A stretch of DNA of 64,000 bases from Desulfobacterales bacterium (GTDB taxonomy: Bacteria > Desulfobacterota > Desulfobacteria > Desulfobacterales > JAIPEE01): contig JAIPEE010000001.1 of NCBI GenBank assembly GCA_021737275.1, forward strand, positions 199,530 through 263,529. Direction: 5' to 3'. The position numbers were made by a program, and so were the translations under genes. Shown in pieces: positions 37,729-49,178 of the stretch. Each line of letters opens with the position of its first letter. Within the stretch, counting starts at the first letter, position 1. The notes under the pieces are model-generated. The model did not search any database. It was not told the origin of the DNA and saw nothing but the letters and a program-made list of their open reading frames with translations.

Positions 37729-38724
37729 TTAGCGCGGCCAAAGCTGTTCGGCAAGCCCAAGGATCTTTTTCTTGATCCCCAAAAGCGTTGTGTCTGCATT
37801 AGCAGTAAAACCGGCTGCTGAAATATGACCGCCGCCGCCAAATGAGGCCGCTATTCGGGAAACATCCACTGCGCCATCCGAACGGAGACTGACATTAATG
37901 GTGCTCCTTTTACTGCCTCTTATTTTTTTGTATCCATTCTGATTCTCCTGAATCAGCACGGCCACTTCAACACCTTCAATATTTCTGGCATAATTAATCA
38001 GTCCGTCCGTATCTTCAGATGATGTCTCCGTTTCATCCATCATCTCCCGGGTCAGTGTCATCATAGAAAGCTTGCCGTTTGCCGAAATTTCAATGGAATC
38101 AAGTGCAAGGTTCAGCAGTTTGATTCTTCCCAGGGAATATGTGCCGTATACACGCTTTGCAATATCATTGGGTTTCACGCCCAGCGCAATCATCTCTTCA
38201 CAAATTGAAAATGCAGCCTGATTCGTATTGGAAAACCTGAACGAACTGGTATCCGTCATAATACCGGTATAAATGGATGCCGCCATTTCACCGGTAATCG
38301 TAACATCCATCAGCTTAATCAGCCTGTAAATAATTTCAGCTGTTGCACAGGCAGAAGTATCTACATATTTCAGCTGCCCAAACCCGTTATTGGTAATGTG
38401 ATGATCTATATTTATTACAAAAGGAATCTGTGACACCTTTTCAGCAACACGACCAATCCTGTGGATATTACCACAATCAAGTATAATGGCTGTGTCACAG
38501 TCTATGACAACAGCGGCATCATGAACAATCCGGTTGACTGATGAAAGAAACCGGTAAACTGCCGGGATCGGGCTTTCGTTATACATCGTCACCTTAATAC
38601 CGCGTGACTCGAACGCCAGTCCCAATGCCAGAAGAGAACCGATGGCATCACCATCCGGCTCAACATGTGTTGCAATAAATACGTGCCCGCTACTCTTCAG
38701 GTGTTGAACTATCTGATCCATCAT
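37729..38724 (-). CDS. DHH/DHHA1 phosphoesterase, NrnA-like
   Basis: HVEPDGDAIGSLLAL, NIDHHITNNGFG, ASFGGGGHISAAGF. Confidence 0.92.
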   Translation of the reverse strand: MMDQIVQHLKSSGHVFIATHVEPDGDAIGSLLALGLAFESRGIKVTMYNESPIPAVYRFLSSVNRIVHDAAVVIDCDTAIILDCGNIHRIGRVAEKVSQIPFVINIDHHITNNGFGQLKYVDTSACATAEIIYRLIKLMDVTITGEMAASIYTGIMTDTSSFRFSNTNQAAFSICEEMIALGVKPNDIAKRVYGTYSLGRIKLLNLALDSIEISANGKLSMMTLTREMMDETETSSEDTDGLINYARNIEGVEVAVLIQENQNGYKKIRGSKRSTINVSLRSDGAVDVSRIAASFGGGGHISAAGFTANADTTLLGIKKKILGLAEQLWPR

Positions 38725-39067
38725 ACTTTTTTATACTATTCAATAATGTGTCTATACGTGAAGCATAATCAAATGATTCATCATAATAAAATTTGAGTTG
38801 AGGCATATACCGCAGTCCCAGTTCTTTTGCCAGCTCACGCTTGATAAATCCCAGTGCTCTCTTAAAACCTTTTTCCGTTTTTTCCCGTTCTGATGCCCCC
38901 CCGGTGGTCACATAATGAATCCGGGCATTTTTCAGATCAGGCGACATGTCAACACCTGTAATGGTGGTCATGGATAGAGCGGGATCTTTTAATCCCTTTA
39001 AAATAAGGCCGGATAATACTTTCCGTATCTGACCACTCACCCGCTCACGGCGTTCATATGTTTTCAT
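38690..39067 (-). CDS. rbfA: Ribosome-binding factor A
   Basis: RRERVSGQIRKVLSGLILKGLKDP; position in the infB operon. Confidence 0.92.
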   Translation of the reverse strand: MKTYERRERVSGQIRKVLSGLILKGLKDPALSMTTITGVDMSPDLKNARIHYVTTGGASEREKTEKGFKRALGFIKRELAKELGLRYMPQLKFYYDESFDYASRIDTLLNSIKKYDGSDSSTPEE

Positions 39068-39351
39068 AGACTAATAATCTCTATTTCCGTATCAATTATC
39101 TCGGCAAGGCTAAGTACCTCTGCAAAATTTATCATTTTGTCAATGACCGAATTGATAACCGCTTTATCATTTCCTGCCAGCGTAAAGCCCACCTCAGCCC
39201 GCTGGTAAATATCATTTGCCCCCACCTCGGCAACCGATGCATTGAATTTGTTTTGCATCCGGCTGATAATGGCACGGACAATTTTTCTTTTCCCTTTCAG
39301 GGAATTACATTCATGTAATCTGAACGTGATGAGACAGATACCAACAACCAT
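39064..39351 (-). CDS. DUF503 family protein
   Basis: 95 aa; LKGKRKIVRAIISRMQNKFNASVAEVGANDIYQRAEVGFTLAGND; adjacent to rbfA/infB. Confidence 0.88.
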   Translation of the reverse strand: MVVGICLITFRLHECNSLKGKRKIVRAIISRMQNKFNASVAEVGANDIYQRAEVGFTLAGNDKAVINSVIDKMINFAEVLSLAEIIDTEIEIISL

Positions 39352-39514
39352 TGTTCACCATCTCAATTTATGACCGGAAATCATTTATTAAAAAATTAGG
39401 GTTTTTGTTTGGGTTCAAGGCTTTCAAAATTTTTTAACCGCAGGAATATTTTTAGTATTTCGAGGATTAAAAGGTTTTGAATAACGCCGAACCCGGACAA
39501 AAAACAATTTTTAT

Positions 39515-42268
39515 TTAAATTGCGTCCGGTCTGATCTCCTCCATAAAGTAACACTCAATGATATCGCCTACCTTGATATCATTATAGTTCTCAATACCGA
39601 TACCACATTCGTAACCGCCCTGTACTTCCTTGACATCATCTTTAAAACGCCGCAATGAGCCGATTTTTCCATCATACATCACGACACCTTCACGCAGAAG
39701 CCTGGCAGATTGCCCTCTCTCCATCTTTCCATCAGTAACATAACATCCGGCGATGGCGCCAATCTTCGGAACATGGAAAACGTCCCTGACCTCGGCATTA
39801 CCCAGTATTCGTTCTTCAAAGGTTGAGGCCATCATGCCGACGATAGCATTTTCAACATCCTCAATCGCTTTATAAATAATATTGTAAAAACGGATATCCA
39901 CATTTTCTTCAGCAGCCAGCGCCTGAACCTTTGTGCTCGGCCTGACATTAAATCCCATGATAATTGCATCAGATACCGCAGCCAGCGAAACATCTGAATC
40001 TGTAATTGTACCGGTCGCAGAATGGGTGATATTGATATTAACTTCTTTATTGGATAGTTTAACCAATGAATCCCTGAGTGCCTCAATTGAACCATGAACG
40101 TCAGCCTTAAGAATAAGATTAAGATCCTTAAGCTCACCTTCCTGCATTCTTTCAAACAACCCTTCCAGGCTCAGTCTGCTGGATTTGGCAAGATCTTTGG
40201 AGCGCTGTTTTTGCTGTCTGTGCATGCCAACCTGCCGTGCACTCTTTTCATCTTCCAGAACAACCAGTTCGTCACCGGCCATCGGCACACCGGAAAGACC
40301 TATAATCTCAACGGGCATTGATGGGCCTGCTTCTGTCACCTGTTTACCTTTATCATTAAGCAGTGCCCGAATCTTACCAAAATGAATACCACAAACGACT
40401 GAATCACCACTCTTGAGTGTACCTTCCTGAATCAGTACTGTCGCAACCGGTCCACGACCGGCATCTAGTTTGGCTTCAACAACATGGCCCTTGGCATGTT
40501 TATTCGGATTGGCGGTTAACTCCATCATTTCAGCCTGAAGTGAAATCAGATCAAGGAGATCATCAATTCCGGAACCGTCTTTAGCAGATACCTTTACAAC
40601 AAGCGTTTCACCACCCCACTCTTCAGTCAAAACATCATTTTCCGACAGCTCACGCAAAACACGATCCGGATCAGCACCGGGTTTATCCATTTTATTAACG
40701 GCCACAATCATTGGAACCTCAGCGGCTTTGGAATGATTAATCGCTTCAATAGTCTGTGGTTTTACACCGTCATCGGCTGCGACAACAAGGATAACAATAT
40801 CAGTAACCTGTGAGCCGCGGGCACGCATGGCTGTAAATGCTTCATGGCCGGGTGTATCAAGAAATGCGATTTTCCCCCTTGAGGTTGACACATTATATGC
40901 ACCGATATGCTGGGTAATACCACCGGCTTCCCCATCTGTTACACGGGTTTTCCGTATTACGTCCAGAAGTGAGGTCTTACCATGATCAACATGGCCCATG
41001 ATTGTAACAACAGGTGGCCGCGGTTGCAGTGTTTCCGGCTCATCTGTTTCAACTTTCAGTATCGCCTCTTCTTCAAAGGATGCCCTTTCAAGTTCATAAT
41101 CAAACTCGGATGCCACAAGCACAGCAGTGTCAAAATCAATAGTCTGGTTTACGGTAACCATAACACCAAGCTCCATGAGCTTCATGATCATCTCACCGGA
41201 TTTTATCCCCATACGTTTGGCAAGTTCGGCCAGTATAATCGTATCATCAATTTTAACCCGGCGCTTAATCGCCTTTGGAACTGTGATCTGGGTCTTTTGT
41301 CCGGTTGCAACAGCACCTCTGCCACCTTTTTTACCCTTACCTCGTTTTTTACCTTTCACATAAAGATCTGCGCCTTCGACAACCTCTTTTTTCCTGAAAG
41401 ATATTCTTTTTTTGAAAAACTTCTTATCGCCCTCAACCTCTGCGCCGTCAAGAGATTTACGGCCCTTTTTCTTTTTAGATGGTTTGCTGCTATCTGCTGA
41501 CACCTCTTCTGCCGGTGCCGGTGTTGCTGTCGCTACGGCAGATTTCCTGGCTCTCTTTTTAGGCTTATCAGAAGGTGCGGGTTTTTCTGCCGATTTTTCT
41601 GCACCGGGTAACGGCTCCGGTGGAAGAGCAATGATCTTGGCAGGCCTGTCTTTTTTAGATTTTTTAACCGCTTTTTTCTTTGATGCCGGTTTTTCTGCCG
41701 GTTTTTCTTTTGATATTTCAGGTTTTTCAGCAGGAACATCTGCTTTTACTTCCGGCTCAACAGATGCTCTTTCCTCTGCCGGAACTTCCTTGGCTATGGG
41801 TTCTTCAACAGGCACTGTCTCAACTTCTTTAACCGGTTCTTCAGGTTCTTTTTCAGCCGGTTTTATTACCTTGGCGGCCGGTTCTTTTTTCTTCTTTTTC
41901 TTTGCAACGGCTGCAGGCTTTTCGGCTTCTTCCGGTGCTTCCGTTGTTTTTGGTGCTTCAGGCTCTGCCTCGGGGGGTGCTTCAGGCTCAGGTTCGGGTA
42001 CGGATGCAGCCGCTTTAATTACCGGCTCTTCAGCAGCAACAGGTTTCTTTTTACGTCGCCTGATAACTGTTTTCTGCACACGAATTTCTTCAACTGATTC
42101 CGGTTTTTTCCCAAAAAGTTCAGCCTTGACACTTGCCACTGTATCATCATCAATTGAACTGGCATGGCTCTTCACATCAACATCCATGCTTTTTAATTTG
42201 TCAAGGAGATCCTTATTGGTCATATTCAGATCCCTGGCAAGTTCATATATCCTGATCTTTGCCATCAA
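39515..42268 (-). CDS. infB: Translation initiation factor IF-2
   Basis: [17 protein letters not shown]1 motif, long charged N-terminal region. Confidence 0.97.
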   Translation of the reverse strand: MMAKIRIYELARDLNMTNKDLLDKLKSMDVDVKSHASSIDDDTVASVKAELFGKKPESVEEIRVQKTVIRRRKKKPVAAEEPVIKAAASVPEPEPEAPPEAEPEAPKTTEAPEEAEKPAAVAKKKKKKEPAAKVIKPAEKEPEEPVKEVETVPVEEPIAKEVPAEERASVEPEVKADVPAEKPEISKEKPAEKPASKKKAVKKSKKDRPAKIIALPPEPLPGAEKSAEKPAPSDKPKKRARKSAVATATPAPAEEVSADSSKPSKKKKGRKSLDGAEVEGDKKFFKKRISFRKKEVVEGADLYVKGKKRGKGKKGGRGAVATGQKTQITVPKAIKRRVKIDDTIILAELAKRMGIKSGEMIMKLMELGVMVTVNQTIDFDTAVLVASEFDYELERASFEEEAILKVETDEPETLQPRPPVVTIMGHVDHGKTSLLDVIRKTRVTDGEAGGITQHIGAYNVSTSRGKIAFLDTPGHEAFTAMRARGSQVTDIVILVVAADDGVKPQTIEAINHSKAAEVPMIVAVNKMDKPGADPDRVLRELSENDVLTEEWGGETLVVKVSAKDGSGIDDLLDLISLQAEMMELTANPNKHAKGHVVEAKLDAGRGPVATVLIQEGTLKSGDSVVCGIHFGKIRALLNDKGKQVTEAGPSMPVEIIGLSGVPMAGDELVVLEDEKSARQVGMHRQQKQRSKDLAKSSRLSLEGLFERMQEGELKDLNLILKADVHGSIEALRDSLVKLSNKEVNINITHSATGTITDSDVSLAAVSDAIIMGFNVRPSTKVQALAAEENVDIRFYNIIYKAIEDVENAIVGMMASTFEERILGNAEVRDVFHVPKIGAIAGCYVTDGKMERGQSARLLREGVVMYDGKIGSLRRFKDDVKEVQGGYECGIGIENYNDIKVGDIIECYFMEEIRPDAI

Positions 42269-42364
42269 GCCCCCTTCAAAACGATTCTGTTAGCCGCAAA
42301 TACAGTCACTGTTATTTGCCGCCCTGACTATTATTATATGTTCGGAAATTTGATTATATTATTA

Positions 42365-43801
42365 CTAAACTTCTTCCCCGGTTTCGGTATCTTCCGATTC
42401 ACCGGAAGCGTCCGCATCTTCAGATTCTTCAGAAGTAGTTGTATCTTCGGCATCAGGTGTTTTTTCAGATTCTTCCTGCTTTTCTGCCGCTGAGGTTTCC
42501 GCTGATTCTGAAGTCTCTTTATCCGTATCTTCGGTTTCTTCCGATTCTTCTTCAGCCGCCGGCGGGTTTTCCAACTGCACTTTGGCAATGTTGATCAGCC
42601 GTTGTGCCTCTTCTTCATCAACGTCTCTTACCTGGGTAAGATCTTCGATGGAAGCCATACTCAACTCTTCAACAGAGAAAAAACCCTTTTCATAAAGCGC
42701 ATCGGCCAAACCTATACTAACATCCGGTAATTCTACGAGAGAGTCATAGCCAACCTGCATAGCTTCGCTGTAGCGAGATTCACTCAGTACATCAAGGTTC
42801 CAGCCGGTAAGCTTGGAGGCCAGTCTGACATTCTGCCCGCGCTTGCCGATTGCAACCGAAAGAAACTCATCCGGAACAATAACTTCCATGGACTTATGCT
42901 CTTCATCAATAATAACACGGGATATTTCAGCCGGTGCCAGCGCATTACAAACGTATTTGGCCTGGTCAATATGCCATGGAATAATATCTATCTTTTCACC
43001 CTTGAGCTCTTGTACAACATTCTGTACACGACTGCCCTTCATGCCGACACATGCGCCAACGGGGTCAATATCGTGATCCGATGAAGAGACGGAAATCTTT
43101 GCCCTGCTACCGGGTTCACGAACAGCGCCCATTATGGAAACAATGCCTTCACTGATTTCAGGTACTTCGGTCTTGAACAGCTGAATAAGAAAATCCGGAT
43201 GCGCCCGGGAAAGAATGATCTGAGGACCACGTGTTTCAAGCTTGACATCTGAAATATATGCCCTGATCCTGTCGCCGCGCCGGTAATTTTCCCTGGGAAT
43301 CTGATCGCGTACGGAAAGGATGCCCTCTGTCTGTCCGAGATTAACAATTATGTCACTACGATCCATCCGCTGGAAAATACCATTTATGATCTCACCCTTG
43401 CGGTCAATAAAGTTTGTATAGACAGCATCTTTTTCCGCATCTTTCATTTTCTGGATAATAACCTGTTTGGCTGACTGGGCTGCAATCCTGCCAAATGTGG
43501 CGGTATCCATTTTCACACCAAGACTGTCACCGGCTTCACATTCAGGATCCAGTGCCAGGCCTTCTTCAATTGTAATCTGAAGATCCGGCTCCGTAACATT
43601 CTCTACAACCTCTTTGAACTGGAAGACTTCAATTTCACCCTGTTCATCGTTGTACTGAACCTCTATGTCCACAGTGCTTCCAAATTTTTTCCTGGCCGCA
43701 GATTTTAAAGCCTCTTCCAGAGCTTTGATAAGAATTTCACGGTCAATGCCCTTATCCCGGCTGACCTGCTCAACGACACGTTTGATATCTGTCATTATCA
43801 T
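42365..43801 (-). CDS. nusA: Transcription termination/antitermination factor NusA, acidic C-terminal tail
   Basis: S1, KH domains (CVGMKGSRVQNVVQEL; AIGKRGQNVRLASKLTGW). Confidence 0.96.
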   Translation of the reverse strand: MIMTDIKRVVEQVSRDKGIDREILIKALEEALKSAARKKFGSTVDIEVQYNDEQGEIEVFQFKEVVENVTEPDLQITIEEGLALDPECEAGDSLGVKMDTATFGRIAAQSAKQVIIQKMKDAEKDAVYTNFIDRKGEIINGIFQRMDRSDIIVNLGQTEGILSVRDQIPRENYRRGDRIRAYISDVKLETRGPQIILSRAHPDFLIQLFKTEVPEISEGIVSIMGAVREPGSRAKISVSSSDHDIDPVGACVGMKGSRVQNVVQELKGEKIDIIPWHIDQAKYVCNALAPAEISRVIIDEEHKSMEVIVPDEFLSVAIGKRGQNVRLASKLTGWNLDVLSESRYSEAMQVGYDSLVELPDVSIGLADALYEKGFFSVEELSMASIEDLTQVRDVDEEEAQRLINIAKVQLENPPAAEEESEETEDTDKETSESAETSAAEKQEESEKTPDAEDTTTSEESEDADASGESEDTETGEEV

Positions 43802-44355
43802 TCGTTTTCTCCATTACCATTAACAAGACGCGCTTTGGATATTTCCTCAAAAGGAATGGCGACTGTTTTATTGTCAATCAGGATATTTACAAACTCTCCT
43901 GACACCCCCTGTAAAACACCGGTAAACTTTCTCCGACCTTCAATCGGTGTTTTTGTACTTATTCTTGTTTTTTTCCCGGCAAACCGTTCAAAATCTTTTT
44001 TCTTCACCAACGGCCGTTCAATACCGGGTGATGACACCTCAAGGCTGTATGGCCAGTCATATTCAAGCGTAACATCCAGCATATCACTCACCTGGCGACT
44101 GATATCCGCACACTCATCCAGATTAATCCCGCCGGGCTTGTCAATATAAAGCCGGAGTATTCTGCCGGCCGGTTCCCTGTGCAACTCTACCTGGACAAGC
44201 TCCATACCCTCTGTTTCGCACAACGTCTCTGACATACGCCATACCTGATCTACAACCTGTTGCTGCATATCAGCCGTAAAACGCGCTGTACTGATATCTG
44301 CCTTTTTTTTTCTCTTCTTCTGTGTACCCACAGATACGTTGCCCCTAAAAAGCAA
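43798..44355 (-). CDS. rimP: Ribosome maturation factor RimP; true start probably downstream of the listed TTG
   Basis: VSSPGIERPLVKKKDFERFAGKKTRI; upstream of nusA. The listed TTG start overlaps a terminator-like hairpin. Confidence 0.9.
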   Translation of the reverse strand: MLFRGNVSVGTQKKRKKKADISTARFTADMQQQVVDQVWRMSETLCETEGMELVQVELHREPAGRILRLYIDKPGGINLDECADISRQVSDMLDVTLEYDWPYSLEVSSPGIERPLVKKKDFERFAGKKTRISTKTPIEGRRKFTGVLQGVSGEFVNILIDNKTVAIPFEEISKARLVNGNGENE

Positions 44356-44378
44356 GAAACGGGCAACCGCCCGTTTCT
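44355..44378 (-). terminator. Intrinsic terminator-like hairpin upstream of rimP
   Basis: AGAAACGGGC-ggtt-GCCCGTTTCT then TGCTTTTTAG reading on the minus strand. Confidence 0.7.
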
Positions 44379-44522
44379 GATTATTTCATCAAGGTGTAAC
44401 TTTTAGTGTGGTTTAAAACTTTTAACTATTCATAACAATTCGTATCCTAAACAAATCATAACAGAAACCACTCACCCTTAAAAGTACTACCAAAAAAACC
44501 CTTTATGAAAAAAGGCGGAACA

Positions 44523-44598
44523 TGGAGCGGGCAACGAGACTCGAACTCGCGACACCAAGCTTGGGAAGCTTGTACTCTACCAGCTGAGCTATACCCGC
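44523..44598 (-). tRNA. tRNA-Gly (anticodon CCC)
   Basis: Minus strand GCGGGTATAGCTCAGCTGGTAGAGTACAAGCTTCCCAAGCTTGGTGTCGCGAGTTCGAGTCTCGTTGCCCGCTCCA; cloverleaf readable, CCA encoded. Confidence 0.95.
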
Positions 44599-44779
44599 TC
44601 GAAAAATTGTTAATTAGGATAAAAAAAGGAAATTGTCAATAAGTTAATGGAGATAAAGGCAATGTTTGGATTAATTTTTTTTGATTTTCAGGTCAAAGAA
44701 AAAACCTATGAACATTTAGACAACAGGATACCTGCTTTTTTCAGGCTGATAATCTTTCAGGGCCCTGTAAGACTTGATA

Positions 44780-45157
44780 TCAAGAAAGCATATCCTTCAA
44801 CTGGAGAAGCTCCAGCCTGATCTCTTCCATGGAAATTGGCATTTTTTTCCCAACAGCCTTTTTGCTGTTATCGGCGTTCTTGCTGCCAAGATGTTTTTTA
44901 GCCCCCTGTATAGTAAATTTTTCATCATAAAGGAGGTGTTTAATCATAAGAATAAGCTCTACATCTTTTCTACGGTAAAGGCGCTGGCCGGTCGGCGTTC
45001 TTTTGGGTTTAATTTTCTTGAACTCGGTTTCCCAGAATCGCAAAACGTAGGCCGGCACATCAGCTATATTGCTGACTTCACCGATCTTAAAAAAAAGCTT
45101 ATCAGGAATCTGTACTGAAAGGCTGTTTTCTGGCATCTCTATTTTCCCGGATGTCAA
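44780..45157 (-). CDS. MerR-family transcriptional regulator
   Basis: FFKIGEVSNIADVPAYVLRFWETEFKKIKPKRTPTGQRLYRRKDVELI. Confidence 0.92.
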   Translation of the reverse strand: MTSGKIEMPENSLSVQIPDKLFFKIGEVSNIADVPAYVLRFWETEFKKIKPKRTPTGQRLYRRKDVELILMIKHLLYDEKFTIQGAKKHLGSKNADNSKKAVGKKMPISMEEIRLELLQLKDMLS

Positions 45158-45168
45158 GCGTTCAATGC

Positions 45169-47583
45169 TTACCCCGGCAGATCAGCATTAAATGCTTTTA
45201 TCAGTTTTTCTGATATTGCCTTGTGAATATGGTTTGCCTTTTCATCTTCCAGTGTCGTGTCCGGCGACCTGTATATAATTCTGAAAGAAAGGCTCTTTTT
45301 ATCAGAGGAAATCCTTCCTCCCTCAAACACATCAAAAAGGTGAATATCTTCCACCAGTGTTTCATCCATATCCTTCACAGCATCACGTATCTGTTGTGAT
45401 TCAATGCCTTTATTGATGATCAGCGTTATATCCCTTGATATCGCGGGGAACTTGGGAATCAGCTGTGCCTGTACCGGTTTTAAGGTTAATTGATTGAGTC
45501 TACATAAGTCAAGCTCAAATATGTAGGCGGTCTGCTTGAGATCATAGTTTTCAAGTACGGCCGGTGCAACTTCACCGATAATGCCGACATTCCTGCCTTC
45601 GACTGTAATGCCGGCAGTATAACCCGGTCTCAGATATTTGCACGTACCGCCGTCCAGCCGGGTGAATGCAACACAATTGGCATAAAGTCCTTTTAACAAG
45701 CCCTCTACGACACCTTTCAAATCAAAAAAATCACAGTGTTCACCAATTGAATGCAGGGCGGATACATCGCGGGCACCTGTCCAGATACCAATCAGCATTT
45801 CAATCTCTTCCGGCAGGCTGTCCTGTCCTTTGCCAATAAAAGTTTTACCAACCTCGAATAGCTTCAGATTTTTTTCCTGACGGGCAATATTCCTGTTCAT
45901 ACATTCCAGAAGACCGGGAACCAATGATGTTCGCATCACCGCATGGTCTTCGGTAAGCGGGTTCATAATATCTATAATGCTTTTGCGGGGATCCTCTTCA
46001 TCCAGCATCAGACGTTCACAGGATTCCCTGTGGATAAAGCTATAATTAATCACTTCTGTAAATCCGAATCCTGTCATAAGTTGACGGACAGTGCTTCGCA
46101 GTACCAGACTCTTCCCGGGCAATTCTGTTTGGGCCCTCACAACAGGGGATGTTGTCGGGATGTTGTTATATCCTGAAAGGCGCGCCACCTCTTCCATTAA
46201 ATCTTCGGGACGTTCAACATCAACCCGGTATGATGGCGGCACAACAACCATCTCTTCATCATTTTTGGATTTAACGGCAAATTCAATGGAGGTCAGAAAA
46301 TTTGAAATTTCATCAGAATTAAAACCGGTTCCCAGCAGACGGTTTGTCGCCATCACGCTCAGTGCTATCTCCGGAAGTATGGATGGTTTCGGATGCTCAT
46401 CAATGAGGCCGCCGACAATGGTACCGCCACCCAGCTCAGAAATGAGCATTGTTGCACGATTCAGTGCAATGACGGTTCCTTCAGGGTCTACACCTCTTTC
46501 AAAACGGTGTGATGCCTCGGTATTGAGCCCCAGGCATTTGGCAGTTCTTCTTATGCTGATCGGGTTAAAGTAAGCACTTTCGATCAAAACACGGGTTGTG
46601 CCGTCTTCGATTTCGGAATTAGCCCCACCCATTACACCACCGACAGCAACCGGCTTTTCACCGTCACATATCATAAGGGTTTCAGCCGAAAGCGTCCGCT
46701 CTTTTTCATCAAGGGTAACAAATTTTTCACCATCTTTGGCCAGGCGGACAACGATCCTGTTCTCAGCAAGGCGGTCAAAATCAAATGCATGAAGGGGCTG
46801 GCCGGTTTCCATCATTATATAATTGGTAATATCAACTATATTGCTTATAGGCCGAACGCCTATTGAGTTGAGGCGTTCCTGCAGCCATTTTGGCGAAGGC
46901 CCCACTTTGATGCCTTCAACCATTCTTGCTGCATATCTCGGACAGTGGTCCGGATCTTCAATTTTAACAGAAGTCAGATCATTGATCCGGTTTTCCTTAT
47001 CAGCAATATCTGCATCCGGATATTTTACTTTTGTTTTCTGAACAGCCGCCACTTCACGGGCAATGCCGATAATACCAAGGCAATCCGGCCTGTTAGGCGT
47101 TAAACCGATTTCAAGCATGGTATCTGAAAGAGAGAGTGCTTCAGCAAGGGGCCGGCCCGGTGTCAGTGATGGATCCAGTGACATAATTCCGGCATGGTCA
47201 TCATCAAACTGAAGCTCTTTTGAGCTGCAGAGCATACCTTCGGATACTTCACCACGAAGTTTGCTCTTTTTAATGCGCATCCCGCTCGGCATGCAGGCAC
47301 CAGGCAATGCCACCGGCACAACCATATCAGCTTTGACATTGGGCGCGCCACAAACAATTTGGACTGTCCGTTCACCGGTATCAACCTGGCACAGTGTCAA
47401 CCGGTCGGCATTGGGATGAGGCGCCACCTCAAGAACCTTACCCACACAGATATTTTCAAGGTGATCATAAATATCGGTAACACCTTCAACTTCCAAGCCG
47501 GCCATTGTCAACTCATGGGCCAGTTCCGGGGTATCCAGCGTAACGTCTACGTAGTCATTTAGCCAGCTTAAGCTTACTTTCAT
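45169..47583 (-). CDS. pheT: Phenylalanyl-tRNA synthetase beta subunit
   Basis: 804 aa, MKVSLSWLNDYVDV, tRNA-binding EMAP-like domain, B5 and FDX-ACB domains. Confidence 0.97.
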   Translation of the reverse strand: MKVSLSWLNDYVDVTLDTPELAHELTMAGLEVEGVTDIYDHLENICVGKVLEVAPHPNADRLTLCQVDTGERTVQIVCGAPNVKADMVVPVALPGACMPSGMRIKKSKLRGEVSEGMLCSSKELQFDDDHAGIMSLDPSLTPGRPLAEALSLSDTMLEIGLTPNRPDCLGIIGIAREVAAVQKTKVKYPDADIADKENRINDLTSVKIEDPDHCPRYAARMVEGIKVGPSPKWLQERLNSIGVRPISNIVDITNYIMMETGQPLHAFDFDRLAENRIVVRLAKDGEKFVTLDEKERTLSAETLMICDGEKPVAVGGVMGGANSEIEDGTTRVLIESAYFNPISIRRTAKCLGLNTEASHRFERGVDPEGTVIALNRATMLISELGGGTIVGGLIDEHPKPSILPEIALSVMATNRLLGTGFNSDEISNFLTSIEFAVKSKNDEEMVVVPPSYRVDVERPEDLMEEVARLSGYNNIPTTSPVVRAQTELPGKSLVLRSTVRQLMTGFGFTEVINYSFIHRESCERLMLDEEDPRKSIIDIMNPLTEDHAVMRTSLVPGLLECMNRNIARQEKNLKLFEVGKTFIGKGQDSLPEEIEMLIGIWTGARDVSALHSIGEHCDFFDLKGVVEGLLKGLYANCVAFTRLDGGTCKYLRPGYTAGITVEGRNVGIIGEVAPAVLENYDLKQTAYIFELDLCRLNQLTLKPVQAQLIPKFPAISRDITLIINKGIESQQIRDAVKDMDETLVEDIHLFDVFEGGRISSDKKSLSFRIIYRSPDTTLEDEKANHIHKAISEKLIKAFNADLPG

Positions 47584-47584
47584 A

Positions 47585-48592
47585 TTAAAACTGCCTTAAG
47601 AATCTGAAATCATTATCAAAGTATTTTCTGATATCATCAATACCGTATTTGAGCATGGCAATTCGCTCTATGCCCATGCCGAATGCAAATCCCGTAAACT
47701 TTGAGGTATCAAATTTTACATTTTCAAATACTGCAGGATGAACCATTCCGGCGCCAAGTACTTCCAGCCATCCTGTCTGTGAGCAGACACGACAGCCCTT
47801 ACCACGGCACATCACACAAAGAATATCGACCTCGGCACTGGGTTCGGTAAAAGGAAAAAAACTGGGACGAAAGCGAAGGCTGATCTCTTCATCAAACATC
47901 TGATGGATAAATGTTGTCAAAATACCCTTCAGGTCGCCAAACGAAACGCCCTCATCAACCAACAAGCCCTCCACCTGGTGAAACATGGGCGTATGGGTCA
48001 GGTCCGAATCACATCTATACACCTTACCCGGTGCAATAATTCTGACAGGCGGATCATGCTTTTCCATAAACCTTACCTGCATGGGCGACGTATGGGTTCT
48101 GAGGACAACATTCTCTGATATATAGAACGTATCCTGCATATCCCTTGCCGGATGGTTTTTAGGAATGTTCAGGGCTTCAAAATTATAATAATCGGATTCA
48201 ATTTCCGGGCCTTCTGCCACATTAAATCCGAGTCGCGTAAAAATATCACAGACCTGTCCGGTAATCTGTGTAATGGGATGAAGTGAACCCGGCTGTGCCG
48301 TTCTTCCAGGGAGGGAGACATCAATAATGTCTTCCATGCCCTGACCGACAGATTCAAATTTTGCCGTTGCCTCTTCAAAAAGTGTTTCCAGGGCTTTTTT
48401 AACCTGGTTGGCCATCTTTCCTGCTTCGGGTCGTTCTGCCGGCGGGAGATTGGAAATATTTCTCAAAAACAGTGTAAGCGCGCCCTTTCTTCCAAGATAT
48501 TTGACTGAAAGTGCATTGATATCATCAACGCTCCGGGTTGCTTTAAGCTCCTTCAAAGCATTTTCATTAATTTGCGATATAGTCATATCCAC
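47585..48592 (-). CDS. pheS: Phenylalanyl-tRNA synthetase alpha subunit
   Basis: HPARDMQDTFYI, GMGIERIAMLKYGIDDIR. Confidence 0.97.
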   Translation of the reverse strand: MDMTISQINENALKELKATRSVDDINALSVKYLGRKGALTLFLRNISNLPPAERPEAGKMANQVKKALETLFEEATAKFESVGQGMEDIIDVSLPGRTAQPGSLHPITQITGQVCDIFTRLGFNVAEGPEIESDYYNFEALNIPKNHPARDMQDTFYISENVVLRTHTSPMQVRFMEKHDPPVRIIAPGKVYRCDSDLTHTPMFHQVEGLLVDEGVSFGDLKGILTTFIHQMFDEEISLRFRPSFFPFTEPSAEVDILCVMCRGKGCRVCSQTGWLEVLGAGMVHPAVFENVKFDTSKFTGFAFGMGIERIAMLKYGIDDIRKYFDNDFRFLRQF

Positions 48593-48637
48593 TTTTTACG
48601 CTTTTCCTGGCTGATATTGTTTTATCCCCCAAAAGGC

Positions 48638-48671
48638 AACGCCTGAGACCGGCATAGCGGTATCGGGCGTT
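48638..48671 (-). terminator. Hairpin between rplT and pheS, possible attenuator
   Basis: Minus strand AACGCC ... ACCG/CGGT ... GGCGTT followed by GCCTTTTGG. Confidence 0.45.
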
Positions 48672-48759
48672 ACGTTTGAAGCGGTAGCAGACAGCACGTT
48701 ACATGCTGACAACTGTATAATTATCTTATCTTTACCCCCAAATAAAAGGGAACATGGCT

Positions 48760-49113
48760 TTATCCAACCTGCCGGGCAGCAGCACCGGCAATCTGGGCAA
48801 ATCCTTTAGGATCTGTAATGACCAGATCAGCAAGGACTTTACGATCCAGTTCGATACCGGCAAGTTTAAGGCCATGCATAAATTTGCTGTAGGACATATT
48901 ATTCAAACGGGTACCGGCATTAATCCTGGCGATCCAGAGTCTTCTATAATCACGTTTACGGGTCCGGCGATCACGATACGCATACATCAGTGCCTTGTCG
49001 ACAGCATCTGCTGCTGTACGAAACAGTTTACTACGGCCGCCGCGAAAACCTTTGGCCAAACTCAACACCTTATTCCGGCGTCTTCTTGCTTTAACTCCTC
49101 TTTTTACTCTCAT
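48760..49113 (-). CDS. rplT: 50S ribosomal protein L20
   Basis: [34 protein letters not shown]. Confidence 0.97.
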   Translation of the reverse strand: MRVKRGVKARRRRNKVLSLAKGFRGGRSKLFRTAADAVDKALMYAYRDRRTRKRDYRRLWIARINAGTRLNNMSYSKFMHGLKLAGIELDRKVLADLVITDPKGFAQIAGAAARQVG

Positions 49114-49178
49114 GACTTACTCTCCTGTCAATATATCATAGCTGTCTGATTATTTCTGCTTGAAAGATTTGCAGTCAA

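Noticed and set aside
41412-42293. 293-aa plus-strand ORF rich in Ser/Gly/Phe.
   Set aside because: Antisense to the low-complexity charged region of infB; composition is a shadow of Glu/Lys/Pro/Ala codons.
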